From assembly GCF_904846415.1 (NCBI RefSeq), contig NZ_CAJHAR010000003.1, forward strand, positions 62,001 to 126,000: DNA of 64,000 nt, written 5' to 3'. The number at the start of each line of letters is the position of its first letter. The stretch's first letter is position 1. The translations under genes were made by a program, and so were the position numbers. This DNA is from Psychrobacter piscatorii. GTDB taxonomy: Bacteria; Pseudomonadota; Gammaproteobacteria; Pseudomonadales; Moraxellaceae. The notes beneath the pieces were generated by a model. That model was not told the origin of the DNA. It did not search any database and worked only from the letters and a program-made list of their open reading frames with translations. This document shows, one piece after another, positions 27,889-37,103 of the stretch.

Positions 27889-28485
27889 ATGACAAAGCAG
27901 CATTCAGCAGTCGCAAGATGCAGTAAATCGAATGAAAGGAAACAACGTTTTTTTCGCTCAAAATATATTTACACTACGTTAATAGGCATGGCATCATTGT
28001 CCATATTACTGGTGAGTGCCTGTAGTCCAGAACCCTATTCTGAAAACAGCTCGTTGGTGACAGATAAAGCTGCGCCAACACGTGATAGCATCGCACAAAA
28101 TTCTGAAAATATTGAAGACGGTATTAGAAACTCTTATGCTCGTTTGGCCTCAGAGCGCGCTGATGTATGCCCAAAATTGATAGAAGAAGAACAGGGTAGT
28201 CAGGTTATTGAGCGCGTTGCAGAAGTGATGGTAAACGATTATTGTGACTATTTCCTATATCCTCGAGAGGGTCAGCATATTTCAGTCGCCACCAACAATC
28301 GCCAAATCGAAGCTTTACTTATAGTCCCCGCGCTACATAACTTTGCTAATGGCGGCTACGAGGTCATGTCTTACGACAAGCATATCATTCGACTGAGCTA
28401 TAATGGTGCCACCTATAAGCCTCAAAACCTCAATTACGACATCGTAATGACCATTTCTGATCACTCTGATAAAGAGTATTCGTAG
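27889..28485 (+). CDS. Hypothetical lipoprotein
   Basis: A 198-residue protein with a basic N-terminus of about 30 residues, a hydrophobic core and a LVSAC lipobox (Cys near residue 45). The mature part is mixed polar with an acidic helix (RVAEVMVNDYCDYF) and a beta-rich C-terminus. I do not recognise a domain. The long basic n-region suggests a later start may be used, for example the Met before ASLSILLVSAC. It is convergent with the M16 pair. Confidence 0.75.
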   Translation: MTKQHSAVARCSKSNERKQRFFRSKYIYTTLIGMASLSILLVSACSPEPYSENSSLVTDKAAPTRDSIAQNSENIEDGIRNSYARLASERADVCPKLIEEEQGSQVIERVAEVMVNDYCDYFLYPREGQHISVATNNRQIEALLIVPALHNFANGGYEVMSYDKHIIRLSYNGATYKPQNLNYDIVMTISDHSDKEYS

Positions 28486-28527
28486 TCTTTTTTGATATCA
28501 CAAGTCAGTCACAAGACAATAAGCACA

Positions 28528-28566
28528 TGAGTGATGAGTCGGGCATACTGAACTGCTCATCACTCA
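28528..28566. terminator. Large hairpin between convergent genes
   Basis: An 11-bp perfect inverted repeat (TGAGTGATGAG with CTCATCACTCA) separated by 17 bases, with no adjoining T-run. It lies between the lipoprotein gene and the converging M16 gene. It may slow polymerase or be a protein site. Confidence 0.45.
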
Positions 28567-28617
28567 CGCTATTCATTATCTAGTTAAGTGAATTTTCCCC
28601 AACTGATTTTCCTCTTT

Positions 28618-30192
28618 TTATTTGGTCGTTTTTATCGTCGCTTCGGTTCCCTTCCAAGGATTGTCTTGACCAACTGTTACGATTAAAAAGTCATCCGGAG
28701 TTAAGGTATCGCGTAGCGTTTTATTGACCCCTGACAGCGTGACTTGATCAATACGATTGACATAATCGGCCAAGTAAGTGTTTGGTAATTGATAGAAATT
28801 CATCATTCCTAACAACCCATTGATCCCTGCGTTACTTGCAAAACCCATCGGGAAGCTATTTTTGAGATTGTCTTTGGTCAGGCGTATCTCGTCCTGAGTG
28901 ACTCCTTTTTCTAACGTGTCATCGATAACCTCTAAGCTTGCATCGATTGCCGCACGTGCTTTGTCATTGCGCGTTGAAAAACCAATCTGATAAGGCCCGC
29001 GGGCTAGCATCGGATTCATTGAGCCTGAAATACCGTAGGTGTACCCGAGATTTTGTCTAATCTCAGTCATCAAACGGGCATTAAAGTCACCACCTGCCAT
29101 TACCTCATTACCAACCGCAAAATTGGTTTGCTGCTGCTGGGCTGTTGGATTGGTTGCACGTTTACTACCCAATTGCCCCATTAATACGGTGGTTTGGGTA
29201 CTTGGGAAGGGAATATGAATGTGCTGTGCTTTAGTGAGAGGTTTAGGCTCAGGTAACTCAGCGGCTGCTTGACCCGCAGGCAGTTTAGTCGTGATATCCT
29301 CAGCCAGTTTTTTCGCCTGTACCAAGGTCAGATTTCCTGTCATAGCGATAGAGGCATTTGCCGCTACTAAATATCGATTTTTAAAGTCTATCAGCTGTTG
29401 CTTCTCGATAGTTGGCACGCTCTCTAGTGTACCGACTGAGGGATGAGCGTAAGGATGACTGCCATATAGAGCCTTATCAAAGGCAATGCTGGCAAGACTG
29501 CCAGGGTCTTGTTTTTGCTGCTGTAAGCCAACGAGTAATCGTGACTTATTACGTGCCAATACCTCGTCATTAAACGTAGGCTCACTCACCATTTGCGTCA
29601 TCAAATCAACAGCTGGTAAAAGATGTTTATCGTCCGATAAGCTGCGTAGTGAAACAATGAACATATCCTTATAGGCACTACTGCCCAGATTGATACCTAG
29701 CGTTTCAACAGCGCGCGTGAATGCATCTTCATCTAAGCTTTTGGAGCCCTGCTCAAGCATCGTTGCGGTCATGTTGGCGATGCCAAAACCGTCCTTGTTG
29801 ATACTGCCATCACGGGCACTACCAGCGTTAAAACGTAAGTCTACATCGATGATCGGTAAGGCTGTGGTCTGAACGAACATAACAGGGACGCCAGCTTTGG
29901 TCTTAAACTCTTGAATCGTTGGCACCGTGACTTTTAAAGGTTTGGCGTCATCAATACTGGTAAGCTTAGATAAAGCTGCAATTGGCGCACTTGCATCAAC
30001 AGCAGTAGGGGCTCGGTAATCTTCAGCGCCTGTAGTGTCTGCTTGAGCAGTATTAGCCAATATACTCAACGCAAAAACTACGTTGGTACTAAGGCATGAT
30101 AGCTTTTTTAATGAGAGACTAGATGATATAGAGGGCAAAGCATTACTCAAAGATTTTTGTCTTGCTTGAGAGTCATATTTATTCTGAATCAT
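28618..30192 (-). CDS. M16-family peptidase-like protein, non-catalytic partner
   Basis: A two-lobed M16 (pitrilysin-type) protein of 524 residues with a signal peptide (LSTNVVFALSILANTAQA). The position that should carry the zinc motif HxxEH reads GIANMTATMLEQGS, so catalytic residues are missing. The C-terminal lobe keeps the conserved Arg-Tyr-like region (EIRQNLGYTYGISG). In many Proteobacteria an active and an inactive M16 protein are encoded side by side and act as a heterodimer. The upstream gene encodes the active partner, 68 bases away on the same strand. Likely periplasmic. Confidence 0.9.
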   Translation of the reverse strand: MIQNKYDSQARQKSLSNALPSISSSLSLKKLSCLSTNVVFALSILANTAQADTTGAEDYRAPTAVDASAPIAALSKLTSIDDAKPLKVTVPTIQEFKTKAGVPVMFVQTTALPIIDVDLRFNAGSARDGSINKDGFGIANMTATMLEQGSKSLDEDAFTRAVETLGINLGSSAYKDMFIVSLRSLSDDKHLLPAVDLMTQMVSEPTFNDEVLARNKSRLLVGLQQQKQDPGSLASIAFDKALYGSHPYAHPSVGTLESVPTIEKQQLIDFKNRYLVAANASIAMTGNLTLVQAKKLAEDITTKLPAGQAAAELPEPKPLTKAQHIHIPFPSTQTTVLMGQLGSKRATNPTAQQQQTNFAVGNEVMAGGDFNARLMTEIRQNLGYTYGISGSMNPMLARGPYQIGFSTRNDKARAAIDASLEVIDDTLEKGVTQDEIRLTKDNLKNSFPMGFASNAGINGLLGMMNFYQLPNTYLADYVNRIDQVTLSGVNKTLRDTLTPDDFLIVTVGQDNPWKGTEATIKTTK

Positions 30193-30260
30193 GATGTTCT
30201 TCTTATTAAGAATACGGTTGTATCGTCCCTTTTATGAGACGTTCTGATAACAGGCAGCAT

Positions 30261-31775
30261 TTATTGTGCTTTGGTAGTGTTCTCTTTTGGCGGCACTATA
30301 TGCATCACCGTCAAATTATCTTTAACCAAATACTTCTTACTGGCAGCCTGAATGTCAGCGACACTGATACCATCCAGCTTGGTTGGTAACTTAGCAAGCA
30401 ATCTGTCATCTAGCCCGATAGACTGTATTGAGCCGATCATACGTGCTTGTCCTTCCATGCTGTCTTGAGCATATACTAGGCCAGTGACGGCATTGGTCTT
30501 GGCGCGACTGATTTCATCGGCGGCAATGGGATCCGTTTTGAGTTTTTCTATCTCTGATATTATGGCTTGTTGCGCTTGTTCTAAACTGACACCTTCACGT
30601 GGTGTCGCTTGAATCATAAACAGCCCATCGCCGCGATCTAAAAAATCGTAAGAAGTACCAACCGTGGTCAGCAGACCTTGCTCACGTATCAGTCGACTCT
30701 CCAAACGTGCAGATAGACCGCCATCGAGTACGTCTTGAGCAAGCGACAGTGCATAAGCCTGTTTTTCATTGTTTGCGCCTGCTGTCACTAGGCTAGGTAC
30801 GTTGTAACCCATTAGCAAAACGGGCACTTGCACCGCTTGCTCAGAGTCTACTTTTTGATAACCACGGAAGCCTTTTTGAGTGACAGCGTTACGTTTGGGT
30901 ACGTTGCTTGGCGCGAGCTTACCGAAATAGCGTTTGACTTGAGCGAGTACTTCTTGTGGTTGCACGTCGCCGACGATGACCAGAGTAGCATTATTGGGTG
31001 CATACCATGTCTTATACCAGTCTTTTAGATCCGAAAGCTTGATGGATTCTAGCTCATTCATAGGCCCAATGACAGATTCACCTTTTGGACTGTTAGGCAA
31101 TGCTAGCAAACGAAAGGATTCGTAAGCTTTGGCAAGGGGGTTGTCATCAGTACGCTGACGTCGCTCTTCCATGACCACTTGATGCTCTTTGGCAAACTCT
31201 TTGTCATTGAAGGTGAGGTTTTTCATTCGATCTGCTTCAAGCTCTAAAGCCAATGGCATACGGTTGGCAGGAAATAGCTCGTAGTAGCCCGTATAGTCAT
31301 AGCTGGTAAAGGCGTTGTTAACCCCGCCAAACTTGGCAATCAATCGCTCATAATCATCACTCGATATATCGGCAGTACCTTTAAACATCATATGCTCAAG
31401 TAAGTGAGAGATGCCGCCTTTATCTAGAGGCTCATCTGCCGAGCCCACCCGATACCAAATCTGTGTCATGGCGACGGGTGCACGGTGGTCTTCTTTTATG
31501 ACCACTTTTAGGCCATTTTCTAGTTGATATTCATGCCGACCCGACATGTCCATTGCTAATGCAGAGGATGGCGATTTTTTGCTTGTTGTCTTTTTATTCA
31601 ACGTGTTTTTATTTACAGTACTGTGAGACAAGTCTTTTGTAGCAATTGAGCTTGTAGAGGTCGCTACAGAATTAGAGGTCATCGTACTGGTTTGGCAAGC
31701 AGCAAGTGATGTCGCCATCGCTAAAGCACATGCAATGCGTAATGGCGTAATAGGTAGTGGTAAAGACAATGGCAT
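30261..31775 (-). CDS. M16-family zinc metallopeptidase, lipoprotein
   Basis: Catalytic partner of the adjacent M16 pair. The zinc motif HLLEH (GGISHLLEHMMFKGT) lies near residue 123, with the distal Glu in ELEADRMKNL about 75 residues on. The second lobe carries REQGLLTTVGTSYDF. The N-terminus is a signal peptide ending in LAAC (Cys27), so it should be lipid-anchored, followed by a Ser/Thr/Lys-rich linker to residue 75. Expected to degrade peptides or specific substrates in the periplasm. Confidence 0.92.
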   Translation of the reverse strand: MPLSLPLPITPLRIACALAMATSLAACQTSTMTSNSVATSTSSIATKDLSHSTVNKNTLNKKTTSKKSPSSALAMDMSGRHEYQLENGLKVVIKEDHRAPVAMTQIWYRVGSADEPLDKGGISHLLEHMMFKGTADISSDDYERLIAKFGGVNNAFTSYDYTGYYELFPANRMPLALELEADRMKNLTFNDKEFAKEHQVVMEERRQRTDDNPLAKAYESFRLLALPNSPKGESVIGPMNELESIKLSDLKDWYKTWYAPNNATLVIVGDVQPQEVLAQVKRYFGKLAPSNVPKRNAVTQKGFRGYQKVDSEQAVQVPVLLMGYNVPSLVTAGANNEKQAYALSLAQDVLDGGLSARLESRLIREQGLLTTVGTSYDFLDRGDGLFMIQATPREGVSLEQAQQAIISEIEKLKTDPIAADEISRAKTNAVTGLVYAQDSMEGQARMIGSIQSIGLDDRLLAKLPTKLDGISVADIQAASKKYLVKDNLTVMHIVPPKENTTKAQ

Positions 31776-31839
31776 GGTATGGTCTACTTATATAGAATAA
31801 TGACTGGAGTGATGGACGTAATCATAGCAATACAATGCA

Positions 31840-31992
31840 TCACAGTGATGTCTGTGCGCCAACCATGACACTAGCGGTCGGTCTGAACTCTTGCGTGGTA
31901 TTGCAACCTGCCACAGATAATACAGTTGTCGTTAGCAAAATCGCTACACTGATATTGGCAATGCTTTTATAGTGTTTAGAGAGTGATGACAT
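31840..31992 (-). CDS. Small 50-residue lipoprotein
   Basis: A 50-codon gene starting ATG at 31992 with an AGGAAA ribosome-binding site six bases away. It encodes a basic start (MSSLSKHYKS), a hydrophobic core (ISVAILLTTTVVL-like), and the lipobox SVAGC with Cys30, leaving a mature peptide of only about 20 residues (CNTTQEFRPTASVMVG...). Small lipoproteins of this form are known in Acinetobacter and relatives, with no known role. It lies just upstream of the M16 operon on the same strand and may be co-transcribed. Confidence 0.75.
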   Translation of the reverse strand: MSSLSKHYKSIANISVAILLTTTVLSVAGCNTTQEFRPTASVMVGAQTSL

Positions 31993-32289
31993 GGCCGTTT
32001 CCTAATAAGGATTTTTGAATGAGTCTTGGTAGAGTAGGCGAAGTCTGACAAGGAACAAGTCAGAATTTTGTGTCCAAACCTTAAGCAAAACTTTCTCAAA
32101 TCATTATGTGATTTTTTAAGCAGATAATTTTTGACGACAGTCTACTATGGTAAGGGCTGAGCGCGACTTGAATTATGCTAAAATAGGCTAAAATCCATGG
32201 TCATATAGCTGGCAAGCTTATGACAATCTAAAAATCCATTTACAATAAACAAATAATTAATTAATAGTAATAACTTTTAGGGCAAACTT

Positions 32290-33660
32290 ATGAATAACCC
32301 AAACAATAGCAACCGTGTGGTCATCAACCTTGATGATGGTCTTGATGACTTAGATGACGATGATATTACCTTACCCAGTTTACCGGCGCAATCTGTACCC
32401 ATTATTGATGAAACAGAGAGTGCTGCGCCACAAAGGGATAATACGGCAAATAGAGACGTCTCAAACAATGAGGCAGCAGAAAATATTGCTTTGGCCACAC
32501 CAATTGTTATGACAGAAGAGCATAACGTCCCTAAAGGTATCTCTGAGAGCTTTTCAAGTGCTAAAGAGACAGGCACTACGAGCAAACCTAACACTGCGAC
32601 AACCATTCCTGCTATGCCACTACAAGAGCAATTAGGCGATACACCAAGTGTGAGTCCAGTCGCTAGCAGTAATGTACAAGCGACTAAGCCGCAAGAAATT
32701 GCTGAAGAGTCACCAGAAAATAAGAAAAAAGGCAGCTGGTTTAACCGTATGAAGACGGGGCTGAGTAAGTCACGTAAAAACTTGGCCGAAGGCATGGTCA
32801 GTATTCTTATCGGTGGTAAAGAGATTGATGACGAGCTGTTAGAAGAGGTTGAAGATCAACTATTGGTAGCCGATATCGGTGTCAACGCGACCAACCGTAT
32901 TATCAAGAGTCTCACTGAGCAGACTGCCCGTGGTGACTTGATTTATGCCCATTCATTATATAAAGCCTTGCAAAGCGAGCTGGTCGATATCTTAACGCCA
33001 AAAGTTGAGCCGCTGGTGATTGATACCAGCAAAAAACCATTTGTTATCTTAGTTGTGGGCGTCAATGGTGTGGGCAAAACCACAACCATCGGTAAGCTTG
33101 CCAAGCGCTTACAAGGTGAGGGCAAATCAGTCATGCTAGCGGCAGGGGATACTTTCCGCGCGGCTGCCACCGAGCAGCTACAGATTTGGGGCGAGCGCAA
33201 TAATATCCCAGTGGTAGCACAAGGTCATGGCTCTGATAGTGCTTCGGTGATTTTTGATGCGATGCAATCAGCCAAAGCAAAAAACATTGACGTGCTCATA
33301 GCAGATACTGCTGGCCGTCTGCAAAACAAGACGCATTTGATGGCAGAGTTAGAGAAGGTTGTACGCGTGATGCGTAAAGCCGATCCAAGCGCTCCGCATG
33401 AAGGTATGATCGTACTCGATGCTGGCACGGGTCAAAATGCCATCAACCAAGTTGAGCTATTTAACAAGATTGTACCATTGACAGGTATCACCATTACGAA
33501 GCTAGACGGTACTGCTAAGGGTGGCGTGGTGTTTAACATTGCCGAAACGACAGATGTGCCTATCCGCTATATTGGTGTGGGTGAGTCAATTGATGATTTG
33601 CGTGCCTTTAGTCCGAAGCAGTTTGTCGCCGCTTTGTTCGAAACAGATGACAAAGAATAA
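32290..33660 (+). CDS. ftsY: Signal recognition particle receptor FtsY
   Basis: GTPase that docks ribosome-SRP complexes at the membrane. An acidic, low-complexity A domain (residues 1-145, rich in Asp, Glu, Ser and Pro) is followed by an N domain starting at GSWFNRMKTGLSKSRKNLAEG. The G domain has G1 GVNGVGKTTTIGKL near 256, DTFRAAATEQL, G3 DTAGRLQNKTHLM near 338, and G4 TKLDGTAKGG near 403. Its 456 residues are in the usual range. ftsE/ftsX are not adjacent; ogt follows instead. Confidence 0.96.
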   Translation: MNNPNNSNRVVINLDDGLDDLDDDDITLPSLPAQSVPIIDETESAAPQRDNTANRDVSNNEAAENIALATPIVMTEEHNVPKGISESFSSAKETGTTSKPNTATTIPAMPLQEQLGDTPSVSPVASSNVQATKPQEIAEESPENKKKGSWFNRMKTGLSKSRKNLAEGMVSILIGGKEIDDELLEEVEDQLLVADIGVNATNRIIKSLTEQTARGDLIYAHSLYKALQSELVDILTPKVEPLVIDTSKKPFVILVVGVNGVGKTTTIGKLAKRLQGEGKSVMLAAGDTFRAAATEQLQIWGERNNIPVVAQGHGSDSASVIFDAMQSAKAKNIDVLIADTAGRLQNKTHLMAELEKVVRVMRKADPSAPHEGMIVLDAGTGQNAINQVELFNKIVPLTGITITKLDGTAKGGVVFNIAETTDVPIRYIGVGESIDDLRAFSPKQFVAALFETDDKE

Positions 33661-33714
33661 AATAGCCAGTTTTATTTGGTAAATCATTTTTAAGATAATA
33701 TGGAAGTAGACGCT

Positions 33715-34299
33715 ATGATAGTTACCACAGCAGCTTTTGGGTCACATCAATTAACGCTGATTGCCCGTGCTAATGCGCATGTTAGCAAGCATAGTCGGCC
33801 TATGCTCGTTGAAGCCAACTGGCTGCTGCCCGGTAATACTTGGTATAGCTCAAAATCTGTTCCCAAGCTTAAAAAATATTATGGCCTGACAGATGAAGAT
33901 TTTACTTTTATAGACAGCAATAGCCTAAGCATGAAAGAACCTACTCAAGCTTTATTGATAGAAACGATTTTCCAACTCAAAGATTATGCTGCTGGTAAAC
34001 GTAAAACATTGGATTTGCCCTTGGATTTCTCTATGGGTACTGAGTTTCAACAAAGCGTATGGCGGGCACTACAAGAGATTGGCTATGGCGAAACCATCAG
34101 CTATGCCACCCTCGCGCAGCGTGTTAATAGTCCGAAGGGGTTTCGCGCGGTTGCACAGGCTAATGGCAAAAACCCTTTTAGTATCATTGTTCCTTGTCAC
34201 CGAGTGATTGCGAGCGACGGTAAGCTTGGTGGTTATACGGGCGGGCTAGACAAAAAAGAGTATCTACTAGCGCTTGAAGGGGTCAAATGTAGATCGTAG
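33715..34299 (+). CDS. ogt: Methylated-DNA--protein-cysteine methyltransferase
   Basis: Suicide repair enzyme that takes the alkyl group from O6-alkylguanine or O4-alkylthymine. The active site is IIVPCHRVIASDGKLGGYTGG, with the acceptor Cys in PCHRV. The helix-turn-helix segment SYATLAQRV...FRAVAQANGKNP is the DNA-binding part. The N-terminal domain is divergent. I favour ATG at 33715, preceded by GGAAG at 8 bases; an ATG at 33700 in the same frame would add five residues. It could be Ogt or Ada C-terminal type; no Ada domain is present. Confidence 0.93.
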   Translation: MIVTTAAFGSHQLTLIARANAHVSKHSRPMLVEANWLLPGNTWYSSKSVPKLKKYYGLTDEDFTFIDSNSLSMKEPTQALLIETIFQLKDYAAGKRKTLDLPLDFSMGTEFQQSVWRALQEIGYGETISYATLAQRVNSPKGFRAVAQANGKNPFSIIVPCHRVIASDGKLGGYTGGLDKKEYLLALEGVKCRS

Positions 34300-34343
34300 T
34301 AGCGAATATAGCGCTGTATCTATTAAGTTCTTAAATATATAGC

Positions 34344-34382
34344 AAAGCACCAAGCCTATAATCGGGTTTGGTGCTTTTTATT
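34344..34382 (+). terminator. Intrinsic terminator downstream of ogt
   Basis: A 14-bp stem (AAAGCACCAAGCCT with GGGTTTGGTGCTTT, two wobble pairs) and a 6-base loop, followed by T residues. It may also serve the convergent feo operon. Confidence 0.85.
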
Positions 34383-34425
34383 TGGTTATTTTCCTATGTG
34401 GGGCTTCCTTTGTGTAGTGCTCTGG

Positions 34426-34551
34426 CTATTTGGCGCATTTATTACAGCCAGAGCAGCCTTGAGATTTCTTAAAGATAATCTTTGTCCATACATAATAGAC
34501 AGAGATGGCAACGATGATAAAGACAATCAAGTATTCTAACCATGTATTCAT
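34426..34551 (-). CDS. FeoB-associated Cys-rich small membrane protein
   Basis: A 41-residue protein starting ATG at 34551, with GGAG five bases upstream abutting the feoB stop (9-base gap). A single membrane span (about residues 5-25, LEYLIVFIIVAISVYYVW) is followed by a short basic stretch and a Cys cluster GCSGCNKC. Small membrane proteins with this layout often follow feoB and are annotated as FeoB-associated. The cysteines could bind Fe2+ or a cluster; this is an inference. It completes a feoA-feoB-small protein operon. Confidence 0.85.
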   Translation of the reverse strand: MNTWLEYLIVFIIVAISVYYVWTKIIFKKSQGCSGCNKCAK

Positions 34552-34560
34552 ATCAGCTCC

Positions 34561-36492
34561 TTAAAATCCAAAAATTTGTCCCGTGATGCGGTAGACTATC
34601 CAAGCCATCGTATAAGCCAGCACAAACAGATAGCCAGTAATGGCTAAAGTCTGCTTCAATGACTTAGTCTCACGGCGAATAACCGCGAGGGTTGCCAAAC
34701 ACATTGGGGCGTATACATAAAAGGCCAAAAAGGCAAAGGCAGTGGCCAGACCCCATTGAGCATGAATGATAGGAATAAGCGTTTGGTTGATGGCCTCATC
34801 ACCCACGCCGCCTACTGCATATACCGTACCCAGCGCTGCCACCACGACCTCGCGCGCGGCCAGTCCTGGGATTAAAGAAATACACATCTGCCAGGTAAAG
34901 CCAATGGGCGCAAAAATTGGCTCGATCAAATGTCCAAGCATACCAGCAAAGCTATAATCAATAGCAGGGCCAACGGCATTTGCAGGTGCAGATGGAAAAG
35001 TGACTAACACCCATAACACCACAGATAGCGTGAAAATCACTGTACCGGCTTTTCTTAAAAACGCACTCACTTTGTCCCAAAGTTCACCAGCGATATGCTT
35101 CACATTGGGCATGCGATAAGTTGGTAGTTCCATTAATAAAGGAAAAGCAGACGATTCTGATTTTGCACTATGAAAGCGTTTGAATAACCATGAAACTAGC
35201 GCTGCTGATAATGTGCCCGCAACATATAGTATAAATAAAGTAATGCCTTGCAAATTGAATATGCCAAGCACCGTTCGGCTGGGTATTACCGCTGCAATGA
35301 TGAGGGCATAAATCGGTAGACGCGCCGAGCAAGTCAACATGGGCAGCACGGCAATGGCCATCAAGCGTTCTTTATGGCTCGGTATCGTACGAGTAGACAT
35401 GACAGCGGGCACAGCGCAAGCGAAACCGGACAATAATGGAATAAATGAGCGTCCAGATAGTCCTACTTTGGATAATAAATTATCTAACAAAAACGCGGCA
35501 CGCGGTAAATATCCTGAGTCTTCTAGTATCAATAAGAATAAAAAAAGCAAGGTGATTTGAGGTACGAACACCACGACGCTACCCACACCAGCCACAATGC
35601 CATCGACGATAAGACTCTGTAAGATACCATCTGGTAGCCATTGCGTCAGCAGTGTACCCACACTACCAACCAGCCATTCGATACTATCCATCAGCGGCGC
35701 AGCCCATGCATAGACAGCCTGAAAGATGACAAATAGGATCATCAGCAAAATAACCACCCCTATGACGGGATGCAATGTCAACTGGTCTAACCGCTCATGC
35801 CATTTTGGTAAACGTTGTGCACTTGTTACGGCTCGGCTTAGAATATCATCAGCCTGTTGATACATGGTATGCGTGTCGCTACCACCATCAAAGAAATGGA
35901 TAGGCTTGTCGCTGCCAGAGATATACTCGATCAGCTCACCAGCTAATCTCATTAACGGCTCACAACCTTTGCGCTTGATCGCAACGGTCTTGACCAAAGG
36001 TACGCCCAGCTCATCAGATAATATCGCTTCATCTACGACCAGACCACGACTATGTGCCACGTCACTCAGATTGAGTGCGACAATGATCGGTAAGCCTAAG
36101 TTTTTTAGTTCAAGTAGCATCCGTAGTGACATACGTAAGTTGGTGGCATCCGCCACAAAAATAATCCCATCAGGGACAGATTCGCCAGGCATTTGACCGA
36201 AGAGCACTTTACGAGTAACTTCTTCATCTAGGCTGGCTGTTTTTAAGCTATAAGTGCCGGGCAGGTCTAAAATGTTGACATTGCTATGACCAAGCAGAGT
36301 AGCACTGCGCTTATCAACGGTAACGCCAGAATAGTTGGCTACCTTGGCTTTAGAGCCTGTTAGCACGTTGAAGGTGGCAGTTTTGCCGCAGTTGGGTGCG
36401 CCTACCAAAGCTAATGTGATAGGTGCAGTGTTAGCTTTTATTTGTTTGATTGGTACTGAGATGGATACTGAAGAGGACATAAGCTTATGCAT
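34561..36492 (-). CDS. feoB: Ferrous iron transporter FeoB
   Basis: Inner-membrane Fe2+ transporter with an N-terminal G domain: G1 GAPNCGKTATFNVLTG near residue 31, G2 region YSGVTVDKR, G3 DLPGTYSL, G4 LNLSD. The membrane part carries Gate domains (SGFACAVPAVMSTRTI with the conserved Cys, and IPGLAAREVVVAALGTVYAVG). At 643 residues it is shorter than E. coli FeoB (773), mainly in the linker and C-terminus. The start at 36492 lacks a clear ribosome-binding site; Met5 (36480) is an alternative. It is preceded by feoA. Confidence 0.95.
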   Translation of the reverse strand: MHKLMSSSVSISVPIKQIKANTAPITLALVGAPNCGKTATFNVLTGSKAKVANYSGVTVDKRSATLLGHSNVNILDLPGTYSLKTASLDEEVTRKVLFGQMPGESVPDGIIFVADATNLRMSLRMLLELKNLGLPIIVALNLSDVAHSRGLVVDEAILSDELGVPLVKTVAIKRKGCEPLMRLAGELIEYISGSDKPIHFFDGGSDTHTMYQQADDILSRAVTSAQRLPKWHERLDQLTLHPVIGVVILLMILFVIFQAVYAWAAPLMDSIEWLVGSVGTLLTQWLPDGILQSLIVDGIVAGVGSVVVFVPQITLLFLFLLILEDSGYLPRAAFLLDNLLSKVGLSGRSFIPLLSGFACAVPAVMSTRTIPSHKERLMAIAVLPMLTCSARLPIYALIIAAVIPSRTVLGIFNLQGITLFILYVAGTLSAALVSWLFKRFHSAKSESSAFPLLMELPTYRMPNVKHIAGELWDKVSAFLRKAGTVIFTLSVVLWVLVTFPSAPANAVGPAIDYSFAGMLGHLIEPIFAPIGFTWQMCISLIPGLAAREVVVAALGTVYAVGGVGDEAINQTLIPIIHAQWGLATAFAFLAFYVYAPMCLATLAVIRRETKSLKQTLAITGYLFVLAYTMAWIVYRITGQIFGF

Positions 36493-36576
36493 CGCTTCTG
36501 GAGGAATGTATATGAGGAAGCTGTTTGGATAAAGCAGAGGATGACTGGTTTATCTGTGCAGATTGATCATGTGTTT

Positions 36577-36909
36577 TTACGCTGATGTGATGGCGCGGCA
36601 TTTGATTTTCATCAGCTCGTCAGCACGTAAGCTAAACTGAGCGCCCGTACTTAGCTGCACGGCATAAGGCGGCTTACCAAACAGACCTTTGGCAACAATA
36701 TGAACCAATGTATTGGGCAAAAATCCTAAGTCTTTGAGCCGTTGGCTAATGGCACCATCGATTTCACCGAAGCGATGATTGGCAACAATCTCGTCAATAA
36801 TGGCAGGCTGGCGTTTGTTTAGCTCTAATAATGAACATACAGGCGATGCGTTTGTCAGAGTAGGAGCGTCAGTAGCGGTAGAATAAGAAGGTGAAAGCGT
36901 CACACTCAT
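36577..36909 (-). CDS. feoA: Ferrous iron transport protein FeoA
   Basis: SH3-like accessory protein needed for FeoB activity. The C-terminal domain has GAISQRLKDLGFLPNTLVHIVAKGL and PYAVQLSTGAQFSLRADELMKI, in the order typical of FeoA. I choose ATG at 36909 because AAGGA lies 7 bases upstream; an in-frame ATG at 36933 would add eight residues and leave almost no spacing to the Fur-box-like site. The first 40 residues are a Ser/Thr-rich extension. First gene of the feo operon, 84 bases before feoB. Confidence 0.9.
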   Translation of the reverse strand: MSVTLSPSYSTATDAPTLTNASPVCSLLELNKRQPAIIDEIVANHRFGEIDGAISQRLKDLGFLPNTLVHIVAKGLFGKPPYAVQLSTGAQFSLRADELMKIKCRAITSA

Positions 36910-36937
36910 ATAAAAGTCCTTAGTTATTTGCATCTTT

Positions 36938-36956
36938 GCAAATGATAACTATTACT
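36938..36956. promoter_or_regulatory. Fur-box-like operator upstream of feoA
   Basis: GCAAATGATAACTATTACT matches the 19-base Fur consensus GATAATGATAATCATTATC at 13 positions by hand count. It lies about 30 bases upstream of the chosen feoA start, where a repressor would cover the promoter. Iron-dependent repression by Fur is known for feo operons; its action here is inferred. Confidence 0.6.
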
Positions 36957-37025
36957 ATTTTTGTGTGATTATATGCCTCGTCTATGAGAAAAACAACCGT
37001 TATAAGAGAGTGCTGTGATAACGAA

Positions 37026-37056
37026 AAAACCAGACAGTATGACACCATCTGGTTTT
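37026..37056 (-). terminator. Terminator downstream of yebC
   Basis: A 9-bp stem (AAAACCAGA with TCTGGTTTT) and a 13-base loop. Reading on the minus strand it ends in a T-rich run, 48 bases after the yebC stop. Confidence 0.75.
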
Positions 37057-37103
37057 ATAACACTAAAGTTCAGTACTACTAAGAAAATCTGAAGCTGTCT
37101 TAG

